A stretch of DNA of 64,000 nucleotides. It comes from an uncultured Lachnospiraceae bacterium. GTDB taxonomy: Bacteria; Bacillota; Clostridia; Lachnospirales; Lachnospiraceae. Where the stretch lies: NCBI GenBank assembly GCA_910577275.1, contig CAJTMW010000002.1, positions 330,049 through 394,048 on the forward strand. Reading direction: 5' to 3'. This document shows positions 1-10,300 of the stretch, in pieces. Position 1 is the stretch's first letter. Each line of letters opens with the position of its first letter. A program made the translations under genes and the position numbers. A model generated the notes under the pieces. The model made no database searches, had not been told where the DNA came from, and saw nothing but the letters and a program-made list of their open reading frames with translations.

Positions 1-114
1 ATTCACAGGCCGGAGCACAATCTGGACAGAGCCAGGACGCAGTTTGCACTGGCCGCCGATATGGAGAGAAAATGGGATGAGATGATGCGGCTGGCAGAAA
101 AAAAGTATATTTAG
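1..114 (+). CDS. C-terminal fragment of an unidentified protein
   Basis: An open frame enters from the left edge in frame 1 and ends at TAG 112-114. Only 37 residues are visible. They are charged and probably helical, and end in EKKYI. No family can be assigned from this tail. It points toward the sulfatase gene and shares the terminator at 144-168 with it. It could belong to the same glycan-use locus, but that is only a guess from position. Confidence 0.6.
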   Translation: MHRPEHNLDRARTQFALAADMERKWDEMMRLAEKKYI

Positions 115-143
115 GATAATTTACTCTCAGAGCATCTGAGAAT

Positions 144-168
144 GCGCCCCCGGATTTTCCGGGGGCGC
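144..168. terminator. Bidirectional intrinsic terminator between convergent genes
   Basis: A perfect 10-bp GC-rich stem (GCGCCCCCGG and CCGGGGGCGC) closes a 5-base loop. A T-rich stretch follows on the plus side (CTTGCTATTCTTCTATTTTT). It lies between the plus-strand fragment ending at 114 and the sulfatase whose stop codon is at 173-175, so it probably ends both transcripts. Confidence 0.85.
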
Positions 169-172
169 CTTG

Positions 173-1690
173 CTATTCTTCTATTTTTATCTGGGAGGTG
201 CACTCGCCTTTTTTCCGTACAGCCTCTTTTACAGGGAGTCCGGTGCCGTAATCCAGCTGCCGGGGCTCATACTCTTCATTTTCTCTCTGCCTAGTCATAA
301 GACGGCTGTCCCAGGTTTTGTCCATGGGGTAGTTGTTCCACGGGCGGTTTTCCCAGTAGTATCCCCGGAAGGGGTCGCGGGTGTCATACATATTATCGAG
401 AAGCGCTTTGTGCAGGCGTTTCTTTTCTTCATCCAAAGCCGGGTTAAGAATCAGATTATCCATTTCGTCAGGGTCTTTTTCAAGGTCATAAAGCTCGTCA
501 GACGTCATCAGATTGATAACCAATTTATACCGCCCGTCAAAGACGCAGCGGACAGGCTGATAACCGCCGAAGCCGTCGTGGTCAACCTCGTAGCGTCCAA
601 ATTCCATAAAGATGTAATCATTGGTTCTGTTCCCTGTTTTCAATTCCTCATAGATGCTTTTCCCTTCAAAGAGCTTTGGCTTTGGCACCTGGAAAATGTC
701 AAAGATGGTGGGAGCCAGATTGATGTGGGAAACGGGATTTGAATCAACCTGATTTTTGCCAAATCCCCTCACAATAAATGGTATATGGGTGATTTCCTCA
801 TACATGGCAGGCCCCTTCTGGGTGAGGGAATGGGAATAAAGCATATCGCCGTGGTCGGAGGTATAGATGACGACGGCATCCTGCGCATATTCGTCTGCTG
901 CCTCTAGCACGCGGCCAATCTCGTAGTCCGCAAAGCTGTTACAGCCCAGAAAATATTTGAAATTCATTGGAAAGTCAGGGGAGGCGGCTTTCATATAACT
1001 ATTTCCCGCCCAGATTCTGTGATGCTCCGGTTTGTTCTCAAGGGTGTCGCCCAGATTCTTCCGGCGGTTAAATTCAACATGCTCGTATCTGGACCAGAAC
1101 TCCTTCGGGCACAGGCAGGGGTCGTGGGGCTCGTCGTAGGAGACTACCAGGAAATAGTCTTCCTCCGAATCCCGATGCTTCCTTAAAAAATCCACGGCTC
1201 TGTCGGAGCACCGGTGCCCGTATGTAAATTCCGCCCTGATATCGCAGGATTCCATACTTTGGGACTGGCGGGAGAGATAACGTTCATCCGGGGTCAGCTC
1301 ATCCAGATAATTGCGCATATCGTACCAGTAATCAGGGTCCCATCCGTCGGGGCATCTGCCAAGACCAAAGTAATCGCCCCCGTCCAGATGCCATTTCCCG
1401 ATATAAGCGCTGTGAATCCCGCAGTCCTTTAGACGGCGTCCGATATTCTGCACATTGTCGGACAATCCCATACAGTTGGACCAGCCGGCGCAGGAATGGG
1501 GGTAGGAGCCGGTGAAGATGGCGGAGCGGGCAGGCTGGCACACCGGCTGTGTGGTGTAGGCCCGGTCAAAGCGGATGCCCGCCGCCGCCATTTTATCCAG
1601 GTTTGGGGTATACATATCAGGATTGCCGTAACAGCCCAACATGTCGGCCCGTGTGGTGTCGGTCATAATAAGAATTACTTTTTGGCTCAT
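173..1690 (-). CDS. Type I sulfatase (formylglycine-dependent)
   Basis: This 505-residue protein hydrolyses sulfate esters, most likely on a glycan or other host- or diet-derived substrate. The N-terminus has the metal-binding start of the alkaline-phosphatase/sulfatase fold (IMTDTTRAD, Asp11). The sulfatase signature CQPAR follows at Cys51-Arg55; this Cys is the one converted to formylglycine by an anaerobic sulfatase-maturating enzyme, which is not in this window. A second metal/active-site block reads TSDHGDMLYSH, followed by QKGP. No signal peptide is visible, so it may act in the cytoplasm on imported substrate. AAAGGAG lies about 8 bases before the ATG. It is last in a leftward operon behind the AraC-type regulator (39-base gap) and sensor kinase, so that pair probably controls it. 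Substrate specificity cannot be read from the sequence. Confidence 0.93.
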   Translation of the reverse strand: MSQKVILIMTDTTRADMLGCYGNPDMYTPNLDKMAAAGIRFDRAYTTQPVCQPARSAIFTGSYPHSCAGWSNCMGLSDNVQNIGRRLKDCGIHSAYIGKWHLDGGDYFGLGRCPDGWDPDYWYDMRNYLDELTPDERYLSRQSQSMESCDIRAEFTYGHRCSDRAVDFLRKHRDSEEDYFLVVSYDEPHDPCLCPKEFWSRYEHVEFNRRKNLGDTLENKPEHHRIWAGNSYMKAASPDFPMNFKYFLGCNSFADYEIGRVLEAADEYAQDAVVIYTSDHGDMLYSHSLTQKGPAMYEEITHIPFIVRGFGKNQVDSNPVSHINLAPTIFDIFQVPKPKLFEGKSIYEELKTGNRTNDYIFMEFGRYEVDHDGFGGYQPVRCVFDGRYKLVINLMTSDELYDLEKDPDEMDNLILNPALDEEKKRLHKALLDNMYDTRDPFRGYYWENRPWNNYPMDKTWDSRLMTRQRENEEYEPRQLDYGTGLPVKEAVRKKGECTSQIKIEE

Positions 1691-1729
1691 AGAAGTACAT
1701 CTCCTTTCAAAAGAATAAAATCACGGTTT

Positions 1730-3346
1730 TCAGTTCCGGCTTAATTTATGCCGGCATTCATAATTTTTAGGCGACATGCCCGTCACTTTTTTAAATACCT
1801 TGCTGAAATAGTAGGCGTTTTCAAAGCCCAGCTGATTGGCAATCTCATAAATCAGATATTCCCCGGAATCAATCAGCTCCTTGGCATGTTCGATTTTCAC
1901 CTCGGCAATATAGTCGGAAACCGTCCGGTTCATATAGTTGCTGAACGAGGTGCTGAGGTATCCGGGGCTTATTTTCAGATGGTCCGCAATATCGGACAGC
2001 GTCATTTTTTCCGTATAGTGCTCGTGAATATATCGTTTGGCCATGTGGACAAATTTATCGGAGCGCTTTTCTTTCCGCTCTGTCAGCAGCGTGCATATTT
2101 TTTCACAGAAGCTTTCAAGCCACAGCAGGATATCGTCAAGGCTGCCAAGTCCCGAAAGCTGCCCGGCGATATCAATGCTGTACGGAAAGGCATTGTCCTC
2201 GAAGCTTTCGCTTTGCAGCAGGTCGTGCAGATAGGAGTATATGTTAATGCAGGCGCTGACCGCCTGCGTCTTGTCCGGCTTATACTGCGTAAACAGCTCG
2301 GAGAGTTCGCGGAAGATTTCTCTTAAATCCTGGCTTTCATTCTCCAGTACTGCGGCGGACATTGATTTTTTGAGGAAATTGATATTAAATTCTCTCTGCG
2401 CGGGCGGCCGGAGGCGGGAGTCATGATTTTTATAAAAGGCAATGCGAAGCGCCGAATCATAGTAACAGTGGTCAAGGGCGGACTGCGCCTCCACGAAGGC
2501 GTCGGGGAGCATGGAAAGCCGGCTCTTTTTCCGGCTGACGCCAAACAGGGCGGTCAGTGCAAAATAGGTGCCAATGGCGGTGTTAACCTTTGCGCAAAAG
2601 TCGGAAAGAGATTTCTCGTTATCGCTTTCAGGCTTGGGACACACCACCAGAAGCAGGGTATCCTTGTGCGGCGTCAGTATGTTGTGGCTGGAAAAATAAC
2701 GCGCGCCTATTCCCGAGACAATATCCAGAAGCTGGCTGGAGATAAACTGAAAATCATAATCCATCGTCTGTCCGAAAAGAATCTGCTCCGGCTTCATCTG
2801 CAATAAAATCAGATAAGCTCCGGGATAACGGGCCGAGATTTCCGCGTCGGGCGGAAGCTCTTTGTCCGGCGAAGACAGAAGCAGCCGGGAAAAATAATTC
2901 TGTTCCTGCTGCTTTTGCGTGTCCTTTAGCAGCAGCGTATAAAGCTCCCTGTTGTGATGGCTCTCCATGCGGGAGCAGTACTCCTTGGCCCGCTCCAGCG
3001 CCTGAATCAGCGCCTTTGGCTGAAGGTCCAGCTTCACCAGATAATCAATGGCGCCCAGATGCACGGCCTGCTTTGCAAGCTGGAAATCCTCAAGGTTGGT
3101 AAGGAAAATAAAAGCAAATTCGCAGTCCCTTTTCTGGCAGGCTTCAATCAGCTCCAGACCGTTCATCACCGGCATACGGATATCCGTGATGACAATATCC
3201 GGCCGGGTGTCCATAATTAAATCAATCGCGTCGTTGCCGTTGGTGGCCTTTCCCACGATACAGCAGTCATGCTCCTCCCAGCAGATTAGGGATGCAATAC
3301 CGGCAAGAATTAAAGGTTCATCGTCAATCAAAATGATTCGGTACAT
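1730..3346 (-). CDS. YesN-type response regulator with AraC DNA-binding domain
   Basis: The 538-residue protein starts with a receiver domain (acidic pocket Asp8/Asp9, phospho-acceptor Asp55 in TDIRMPVMNG). A long middle region (about 130-420) follows, of the sort seen in YesN-like regulators. It ends with two AraC-type helix-turn-helix motifs at about 430-530 (LSDIADHLKISPGYLS and IYEIANQLGFENAYYFSKVF). It should bind DNA when phosphorylated by the adjacent kinase and activate nearby genes. AAAGGAG sits 7 bases upstream of the ATG. The kinase gene ends 17 bases upstream and the sulfatase starts 39 bases downstream, which indicates one transcript. Regulators of this class in Firmicutes commonly control carbohydrate uptake and degradation. 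Confidence 0.95.
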   Translation of the reverse strand: MYRIILIDDEPLILAGIASLICWEEHDCCIVGKATNGNDAIDLIMDTRPDIVITDIRMPVMNGLELIEACQKRDCEFAFIFLTNLEDFQLAKQAVHLGAIDYLVKLDLQPKALIQALERAKEYCSRMESHHNRELYTLLLKDTQKQQEQNYFSRLLLSSPDKELPPDAEISARYPGAYLILLQMKPEQILFGQTMDYDFQFISSQLLDIVSGIGARYFSSHNILTPHKDTLLLVVCPKPESDNEKSLSDFCAKVNTAIGTYFALTALFGVSRKKSRLSMLPDAFVEAQSALDHCYYDSALRIAFYKNHDSRLRPPAQREFNINFLKKSMSAAVLENESQDLREIFRELSELFTQYKPDKTQAVSACINIYSYLHDLLQSESFEDNAFPYSIDIAGQLSGLGSLDDILLWLESFCEKICTLLTERKEKRSDKFVHMAKRYIHEHYTEKMTLSDIADHLKISPGYLSTSFSNYMNRTVSDYIAEVKIEHAKELIDSGEYLIYEIANQLGFENAYYFSKVFKKVTGMSPKNYECRHKLSRN

Positions 3347-3363
3347 AAAAAACTCCTTTAATT

Positions 3364-5145
3364 TTAAATTTCCAGCGGAATGGATACGGTGACACAGGTG
3401 TAGAGGCCGACTTTGCTGTCAATTTCAAGTCCGTATTCCGGGCCGTACACCAGCTTGATTCGGCGGTCAACATTGGGGAGACCGATTCCGCTCATGTAAT
3501 TTTTGGCTACCCGGGAGGTATCGGTCAGCATCCGGGCAATATTTTCCTCCGATATCCCGACGCCGTTATCCCGGATGCTGATGTACAGAACCTGCTCTTT
3601 GGAAAAAATGTGGATTTGGATTAATCCCGGCTTTCCGCTGGGCTCGATGCCTGAAAAGATGCTGTTTTCCACCAGAGGCTGCAAAGTCAGCTTGATGATG
3701 CGGGCGTCATACAGGGAGGGCTCGTCAACGGAAATTTCAACGTCGAAAAGTTCTATGTAGCGTATTTTTTCAATGGTGATGTAATTATCTAAAAAGTCCA
3801 GTTCCTGCCGGACAGTCACTTTTTCATTAAAGCCCTTTGCCATGTTTTTCAGCAGGGAGGAGAGGGCGGAAACCACCTTCACAATCCCGGCATTGTGCTG
3901 CATCGTGGCAATCCATTTGATAGAATCCAGCGTATTGTAGAGAAAGTGGGGATTAATCTGGGCCTGAAGCATTTTGATTTCCAGGTTCATTTTTTCCTGC
4001 TCGTCCCGAATCCGGTTTTCCATGAGGTCGGAAACATGGGAGGACATTTCGTTAATCTGCCGCCCGATAATTCCCAGCTCGTCGTTGGATTCAATATCGG
4101 GATTACGGGCAAAATTGCCGGAGGATATGGAATCCATGTGCGCAATCAGACGCATAATGGGGCGCGTCAGGTAGCGGATAAACAAGAGGGACAGGGAAAG
4201 CCCAATCACAATGCTCGAAACAAAAACCAGCCCCAGGGTGGCGCGTATGGCGTCGGGGTTCAGGGAGATGTTCTTTAGGGGCAGTACTTCACAGAGAATC
4301 AGTCCGCTGACAGACAGGCGCTCCCAGATTAAAATACAGTCCATGTCGGACAGCTGTACCCTTAAATTGCCCGTCTGTTCCGGGTGGGAGCCAAGAAACG
4401 CCGTTATTTCCGCCAGGGAAAAGGCTTCCATATTCATGCTTCCCACCGGAGAAAAATCATCGGTCATGATAAGGATTGAGCTGTCCTGGGATAAAAGCTC
4501 CAGCGTGTCCTGGAACAGCCTTGGAGAAAGCGTAAGGCAGACCCAGGCATCCTTTGGGGATTCCTTTCTGGAATACTGCAGCGGGCGGATAAGGGGAAGA
4601 AGCTGAGGTATGGTTTTGGCGTTTAAGGGAAAGGGATTATCCCGGAGGGTCAGCGTATATTCCCGCATATTTTTATTCAGAAGCTCGTCAAACCAGGCTG
4701 CCGCCATAATAGATTCGGCGTCGTTGGAGCTGCCGTAGGCGGTTCCGGCCTGTATGAAAAGAGAGTCCTTTTCATACACCGTGATTTTATGGATGTATTC
4801 ATTGTAACCGGAGATAGCGCAGAGGTCGCGGAGAACATTGGCGGCATAAATGCCGGATTCCTCGCTGGAACGGCTGTCGCGGCCGGAGAGGATGGAGGCC
4901 AGAAACAAGGACTTTCTCCCGGCGCAGTTCTGGACAATATTTATGAGCTCGTTGCAGGCGATTTCAAGCCGGGACGCAACCAGATGCAGGCGGTTGGCTG
5001 AATTTCCCGCCTCGCTGGCAATGACGTCTTTTTTATAGAAAGAATAGGTAAAAATGCTGATTAGGAATGCAATGCATACGATTACCAGAAGATTATACAA
5101 TATGATGCGCTTGCGAAAGGTCACAGGTATTTTATTCTCATTCAT
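3364..5145 (-). CDS. YesM-type membrane sensor histidine kinase
   Basis: The 593-residue kinase has a first membrane helix at about 12-35, a large extracytoplasmic sensor region to about 305, and a second helix at about 305-330 (VSSIVIGLSLSLLFI). A HAMP linker follows (TRPIMRLIAHMD...), then a His_kinase domain whose phospho-acceptor His lies in QINPHFLYNTLD, and a C-terminal ATPase domain (DNGVGISEENI, GIGLPNVDRR). I place the start at ATG 5143-5145, which has a GGGGGG ribosome site; an in-frame start 12 codons upstream lacks one. It is the first gene of the kinase-regulator-sulfatase operon, and a good minus-strand promoter lies at 5200-5228. It probably senses an extracellular ligand linked to the sulfatase substrate. 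Confidence 0.95.
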   Translation of the reverse strand: MNENKIPVTFRKRIILYNLLVIVCIAFLISIFTYSFYKKDVIASEAGNSANRLHLVASRLEIACNELINIVQNCAGRKSLFLASILSGRDSRSSEESGIYAANVLRDLCAISGYNEYIHKITVYEKDSLFIQAGTAYGSSNDAESIMAAAWFDELLNKNMREYTLTLRDNPFPLNAKTIPQLLPLIRPLQYSRKESPKDAWVCLTLSPRLFQDTLELLSQDSSILIMTDDFSPVGSMNMEAFSLAEITAFLGSHPEQTGNLRVQLSDMDCILIWERLSVSGLILCEVLPLKNISLNPDAIRATLGLVFVSSIVIGLSLSLLFIRYLTRPIMRLIAHMDSISSGNFARNPDIESNDELGIIGRQINEMSSHVSDLMENRIRDEQEKMNLEIKMLQAQINPHFLYNTLDSIKWIATMQHNAGIVKVVSALSSLLKNMAKGFNEKVTVRQELDFLDNYITIEKIRYIELFDVEISVDEPSLYDARIIKLTLQPLVENSIFSGIEPSGKPGLIQIHIFSKEQVLYISIRDNGVGISEENIARMLTDTSRVAKNYMSGIGLPNVDRRIKLVYGPEYGLEIDSKVGLYTCVTVSIPLEI

Positions 5146-5199
5146 CAGATACGCCCCCCGATAGTATAGGCACAAAGCCACAGTTCTGATTTATCACTT

Positions 5200-5228
5200 A
5201 TTATACAAAACGAGAGGGGGATTTACAA
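5200..5228 (-). promoter_or_regulatory. Sigma-A-type promoter for the kinase-regulator-sulfatase operon
   Basis: Read on the minus strand, TTGTAA (5228-5223) and TATAAT (5205-5200) are separated by 17 bases. The -10 box matches consensus perfectly. It sits about 55 bases upstream of the kinase ATG. Confidence 0.65.
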
Positions 5229-5282
5229 TATAATTATGCAAGATATACAAAAAGTAACAGAATATGAAAAAAGTATATTTTT

Positions 5283-5345
5283 TCCGGCGCCGGATATAGA
5301 AATCCGAAAATAGGAAATCTGATTCTGAAGATTGTGGATTCAGAA
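5283..5345. promoter_or_regulatory. Palindromic operator candidates upstream of the TauE-like exporter
   Basis: TCCGGCGCCGGA at 5283-5294 is a perfect 12-base palindrome. A second inverted repeat, TTCTGAA (5323-5329) and TTCAGAA (5339-5345), has a 9-base spacer. Both lie in the divergent control region between the sensor kinase and the exporter. They could be binding sites for the AraC-type regulator or another factor. Neither resembles an intrinsic terminator, because no T-run follows. Confidence 0.4.
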
Positions 5346-5388
5346 GCGGAAAGACGGACGCTAAACTAAAGCAGAAGGAGGCGGAGTT

Positions 5389-6183
5389 ATGAATCTGAAT
5401 CTGTACATAATTTTCTCAATCGTAAGTTTTCTGGCATCCCTTGTGGGTGCTGTCTGCGGAATCGGGGGCGGCGTGCTGATAAAGCCTGTCCTGGACGCAT
5501 TCGGCGTTCTTGACGTGGCCTCTATCAGTTTTCTGTCGGGCTGCACCGTGCTTTCCATGTCCTGTTACTCCGTGGTCAGAGCAAAAACAAACGGCTCAAG
5601 CCTTGTGGACAAAAAAAGGGGGACTCCGCTGGCCGTCGGGGCGGCTTTGGGCGGCGTCGCCGGGAAAATGATGTTTCAGTACATTTCCGGGATGACGGAA
5701 AACAAAAACCTTGTGGGCGCGGTGCAGTCGGCGTGCCTTTTCCTCATTACGCTGGGAACCTTTCTGTACACGATAAAAAAAGATAAGATTAAGACCTGTG
5801 AGATATCGGGTATTCCAATCTGTATCGCTGTGGGTATGACTTTGGGAATCCTCTCCTCCTTCCTGGGAATCGGGGGAGGCCCCATCAATCTGGTGGTGCT
5901 GTTTTTCTTTTTTTCCATGGACACCAAAACAGCGGCGCAGAATTCGCTGTACATCATTTTGTTTTCACAGATTGCAAGCCTCATAAACACGCTGGTAACC
6001 CGCACCGTGCCGACGTTTGATATCATGCTGCTGGTCCTTATGGTTTCCGTGGGGATTCTGGGCGGCGCAGCGGGAAGAGTCGCAAACAGGCACATGGACG
6101 AGAAAACGGTCAGCAGACTGTTTATGGGGCTTATGGTCATGATTATGCTCATCAGTGTCCGTAATATGGTTCGCTTTATGTAA
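5389..6183 (+). CDS. TauE/SafE-family membrane anion (sulfite/sulfonate) exporter
   Basis: This 264-residue polytopic membrane protein carries the duplicated glycine-rich motif of the family: GIGGGVLIKP near residue 25 and FLGIGGGPINLV near 165. Known members export sulfite, sulfoacetate or related sulfur anions. AAGGAGGCGGAG precedes the ATG. It is divergent from the kinase-regulator-sulfatase operon, so a role in removing sulfate or another sulfur anion released by the sulfatase is attractive but inferred. Its last 8 bases overlap the end of the convergent DUF4317 gene. The substrate is not determinable from sequence. Confidence 0.9.
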   Translation: MNLNLYIIFSIVSFLASLVGAVCGIGGGVLIKPVLDAFGVLDVASISFLSGCTVLSMSCYSVVRAKTNGSSLVDKKRGTPLAVGAALGGVAGKMMFQYISGMTENKNLVGAVQSACLFLITLGTFLYTIKKDKIKTCEISGIPICIAVGMTLGILSSFLGIGGGPINLVVLFFFFSMDTKTAAQNSLYIILFSQIASLINTLVTRTVPTFDIMLLVLMVSVGILGGAAGRVANRHMDEKTVSRLFMGLMVMIMLISVRNMVRFM

Positions 6184-7312
6184 AATCCCCGCCGCTGCGA
6201 ACCGAAATCCCGTTCACCTCCACGTTCTGGCTCAGCTCAATGACAAGACAGGGCTTTCCGTCAAGGGTTCTGGTGGTTACCAGGTCTGTCCGTCCGGGGT
6301 TGACCTTCACCACCACATCCGGCGTTTTCACCTCAAAGGTTTTCGTGTTTGCCACATTGTCTACAAGAAGAGCGGTCTTTTCCCCGGCGGCGGCGTCGTA
6401 AATCTGTTCAAAATCCTCCAGCTTTTCTTCGGCAACGCCGCTTTTTTCAAGAAGACGTTTTACCTCCTGCCTGTCCAGGGTAAGAGGCTCGGGGATTTCC
6501 TTATGCTCGTCTATCATTTCCGTGAGGTTTTCATGGATGCTTTTTACCACCTCATACTCCGCGTCGTCCCCTAAGGTTTCTTCTATCAGGGAATGGAAGG
6601 TCTCCTTCTGGCTCGCCGCGGAAAGGGGAAGCCCGGCTCCCAAAACGGAATCCACGAATTCGGAATGAGCCTCCTCGGGATTTTTCGTGTAATATAAAGT
6701 GCCGTGTATATCGGAACCCCTGTCGTTAAAGCTGGGGAAAAGGAAACCGGTTTGCGGCATTTCCACAATCCAGTCGCGAATCCGGTTGTGAAATTCATTT
6801 GCCTCCGCGTCATAGGAAAGTCCCGGCTTTGAAAGGTTTACCGGGCAGATACAGCACATAATATACTCGTAAACGGTGTCGGAGGCGTCGTCCATGGTAA
6901 GGCCGTCGCTGGTCTTGCCGGGAACGTCGTAGGCATCGTGAATCAGGAGAATCAGATAATTCCCCACATATTCATAGCTTGCGATTACCCTGTCGTAAAA
7001 TTCCTCCAAAAGGGCGTCGTCCTTAAGAGCGCTGTTCCGAAGGCGCAGAAGAAATTCCTGGGTTCCCCCTTCCTCCTCGCTGGCAAGGGGAAATTCCAGA
7101 TTCAGAAGGTTTTTCCCGATTGTGCCGGAGAGGGTCTTGCGCAGCAATTCAAAATATTTAAAGATTTCCTCCTCCGGCAGGGAGAGAAAGGCTTCTTTGA
7201 ATTCCGTTTTTTTATTTTTTTCCCCGTCCACATAGCAGCCGCAGATGCGGGTGATGGAACAGCGGTTCGGGGTATACAGCCGCTTGATTTCATTGACTTC
7301 CTGTTTTATCAT
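6176..7312 (-). CDS. DUF4317 family protein
   Basis: The 378-residue soluble protein begins MIKQEVNEIKRLYTPNRCSI and contains the conserved CGCYVDGEK segment that I recognise from the DUF4317 family, which is widespread in Lachnospiraceae and has no known function. No catalytic motif, signal peptide or membrane helix is evident, and the sequence is rich in acidic residues. It lies 36 bases downstream of the giant dehydratase activase on the same strand and is probably cotranscribed with it. The 3' end overlaps the exporter gene by 8 bases, convergently. Confidence 0.85.
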   Translation of the reverse strand: MIKQEVNEIKRLYTPNRCSITRICGCYVDGEKNKKTEFKEAFLSLPEEEIFKYFELLRKTLSGTIGKNLLNLEFPLASEEEGGTQEFLLRLRNSALKDDALLEEFYDRVIASYEYVGNYLILLIHDAYDVPGKTSDGLTMDDASDTVYEYIMCCICPVNLSKPGLSYDAEANEFHNRIRDWIVEMPQTGFLFPSFNDRGSDIHGTLYYTKNPEEAHSEFVDSVLGAGLPLSAASQKETFHSLIEETLGDDAEYEVVKSIHENLTEMIDEHKEIPEPLTLDRQEVKRLLEKSGVAEEKLEDFEQIYDAAAGEKTALLVDNVANTKTFEVKTPDVVVKVNPGRTDLVTTRTLDGKPCLVIELSQNVEVNGISVRSGGDFT

Positions 7313-7348
7313 GATATTTATTTCTCCATTTCCGGTTTAAAGCCGGCG

Positions 7349-10300
7349 TTATGCCTGCTGCTCCTTCAGATTTTTCTGGGCGGTGGAAAGCATCAGTTTA
7401 ATCCGGTTTAACTGATTCACTTCGCTTGCCCCCGGGTCATAATCGATGGCCACGATATTGCTTAAGGGATACTGCCTGCGCAGCTCCTTGATGACGCCTT
7501 TGCCTACCACATGGTTTGGCAGGCATGCAAAGGGCTGGGTGCACACGATATTGTTAACCCCGCTGTGAATCAGTTCCACCATTTCTCCGGTCAAAAACCA
7601 TCCCTCGCCGGTCTGGTTCCCGATTGAAACAATGGGCTTTGCGTATTCCACCGTCTGGTAAATGCTGGTGGGCGGCGTAAAGTTTTTGCTTTTCGCAAGG
7701 GCCTTTGCGGCGGCGCCCCGCAGAAACTCCAGAGCGTCGATACCGAGCTTTGAGATGAAAGCGGCCTTTTTGCTGGTGCCAAGTTCGTCCGCCTTGTATA
7801 TCTGATTGTAAAAGCAGTAGAGCATAAAATCAAGTAAATCAGGAACCACGGCTTCGGCGCCCTCAGACTCTAAGAGGGCTACCAGATGGTTATTGGCGGC
7901 AGGGGCGAATTTTACCAGAATTTCCCCCACAATTCCCACTCTGGGCTTTATCTCTCCGGTTACGGGAACCGCGTCAAAGTCCTCCACTATCTGACGGCAC
8001 ATTTTGCGGAAGGTAAAAAAGCTCATATGCTTTGCACAGACAAAAGCCTGGCATCGTTTCAGCCATTTCTGATGAAGGGCTTCCACGCTTCCCTTTTCCT
8101 TTTCGTAGGGGCGCATACGGTAAATACAGCGCATGAAAATGTCGCCGAATACTGCGCCGTAGGCGGCGCGGATTAAAAGGCCGGCATTTAAATGGAAGCC
8201 GGGATTCTTTTCGATGCCCGCCATATTTAAAGAGATGACAGGTATCTTTTCCATTCCGGCTTTTTCCAGCGCCCGGCGGATAAAGCCTATGTAGTTGGTT
8301 GCACGGCAGCCGCCCCCGGTCTGGGTGATAATGACTGCCACCTTGTTTAAGTCATATTTTCCCGACAGGAGCGCGTCCATAATCTGTCCCACCACCATAA
8401 GGGAAGGATAACAGGCGTCATTGTTTACATATTTTAATCCCACGTCCACCGCCTGCCTGTTGTCGTTGGGCAGCACCTCAAAATTATAGCCGCAGGCGCG
8501 GAAAGCGGGCTCGAGTATCTCAAAATGAATGGGCGACATTTGCGGGCACAAAATTGTGTAGTTTTTCCGCATTTCCTCCGTGAATTTCACCTTGTCAATG
8601 GCGCTGGAACGGATGGTTCTCTGCTTGTTTTGCTTTTCCCTGACGGAAATTGCCGAGAGCAGGGAGCGGATTCTGATGCGGGCGGCCCCTAAATTGTTCA
8701 CCTCGTCGATTTTGAGGCAGGTATAGATTTTATCGGAGCCGGTTAAAATATCGTTTACCTGGTCGGTGGTCACGGCGTCCAGTCCGCAGCCGAAGGAATT
8801 CAACTGAATCAGGTCCAGATTATCCGCGGTTTTCACGTAGCTGGCGGCAGCGTAGAGCCTTGAATGGTACATCCACTGGTCGGAAACGATTAAGGGACGC
8901 TCCGGCGCGGCCAGATGGGAGATGGAATCCTCCGTAAGAACCGCTATATCATAGGAAGTAATCAGTTCCGGTATGCCGTGATTGATTTCCGGGTCGATAT
9001 GGTAGGGGCGTCCCGCAAGGACAATTCCCCGTTTGCCCTTTTCTTTAAGCCAGGCAAGAACCTCCTCGCCCTTATCGGAAATATCTTTTCTTGCCTGCGC
9101 CATTTCCTCCCAGCCAAGGCGGGCGGCTTCCATCACTTCTTCGGGGGGAAGCTCCTTAAATTCCTTCACCAGCGCTTCCGTGGCGGGCTTCAAATCGGCA
9201 AAGGACATAAAGGGATTGCGCAGTTTCATCTCTCCCCGGCCGATTTCCTCCACGTTATTTTTGATGTTTTCGGAATAGGAGGTCACAATCGGGCAGTTGT
9301 AATGGTTGTTTGCCTTGTCAAATTCATTCCGCTCATAAAAGAGGGCGGGATAAAAAATAAAGTCAACCTTCTGGTGAATCAGCCAGCTCACATGGCCGTG
9401 GGCCAGCTTGGCGGGGTAGCATTCCGACTCGCTGGGGATGGATTCAATGCCCAGCTCGTAGATTTTCCGGTTGGAAGGGGGAGAGAGGATTACCCGGTAC
9501 CCCAGCTTTGTAAAAAAGGTGAACCAGAAGGGATAATTTTCATACATATTAAGAACCCGGGGGATACCCACCGTGCCTCTTTTTGCCTCGTCGGCGGCAA
9601 GGGGTTCATAGCCGAAAATCCGCTTTAGCTTGTAATCAAAAAGATTGGGAACAGTGCTTGCCAGCTTTTGTTTCCCAAGTCCTCTTTCGCAGCGGTTGCC
9701 GGAGATATACTGACGCCCGCCTGTAAATTTGTTGATGGTCAGGCGGCAGTTGTTGGTACAGCCCCTGCATTTTGCCATGCTGGTTTCGAATTGAAGGGTA
9801 TCGATTTTTTCAAAAGGGAGCATGGAGGTTACAAAGCCTTCGCTGTAGCGCTCTCTGGCAATCAGGGCAGCGCCGAAAGCCCCCATAATACCGGCAATAT
9901 CAGGACGGATGGCCTCGCAGCCCGCAATCTTTTCAAAGCTTCGGAGAACGGCGTCATTGTAGAAGGTTCCGCCCTGGACCACAATGTTTTTTCCGAGGGA
10001 GGAGACGTCCGCCACCTTGATTACCTTAAATAAGGCGTTTTTGATGACGGAATAGGCAAGTCCCGAGGAAATGTCGGGAACGGAAGCGCCTTCCTTCTGC
10101 GCCTGCTTTACCTTGGAATTCATAAATACGGTGCAGCGGGTGCCCAGGTCGATGGGATGCTCCGCAAAAAGAGCGGCTCCGGCAAAATCCTCCACTGAGT
10201 AATTTAATGATTTTGCGAAGGTTTCTATAAAGGAACCGCAGCCGGAGGAGCACGCCTCGTTGAGCTGTACGCTGTCCACTGTCTGGTTTTTGATTTTGAT

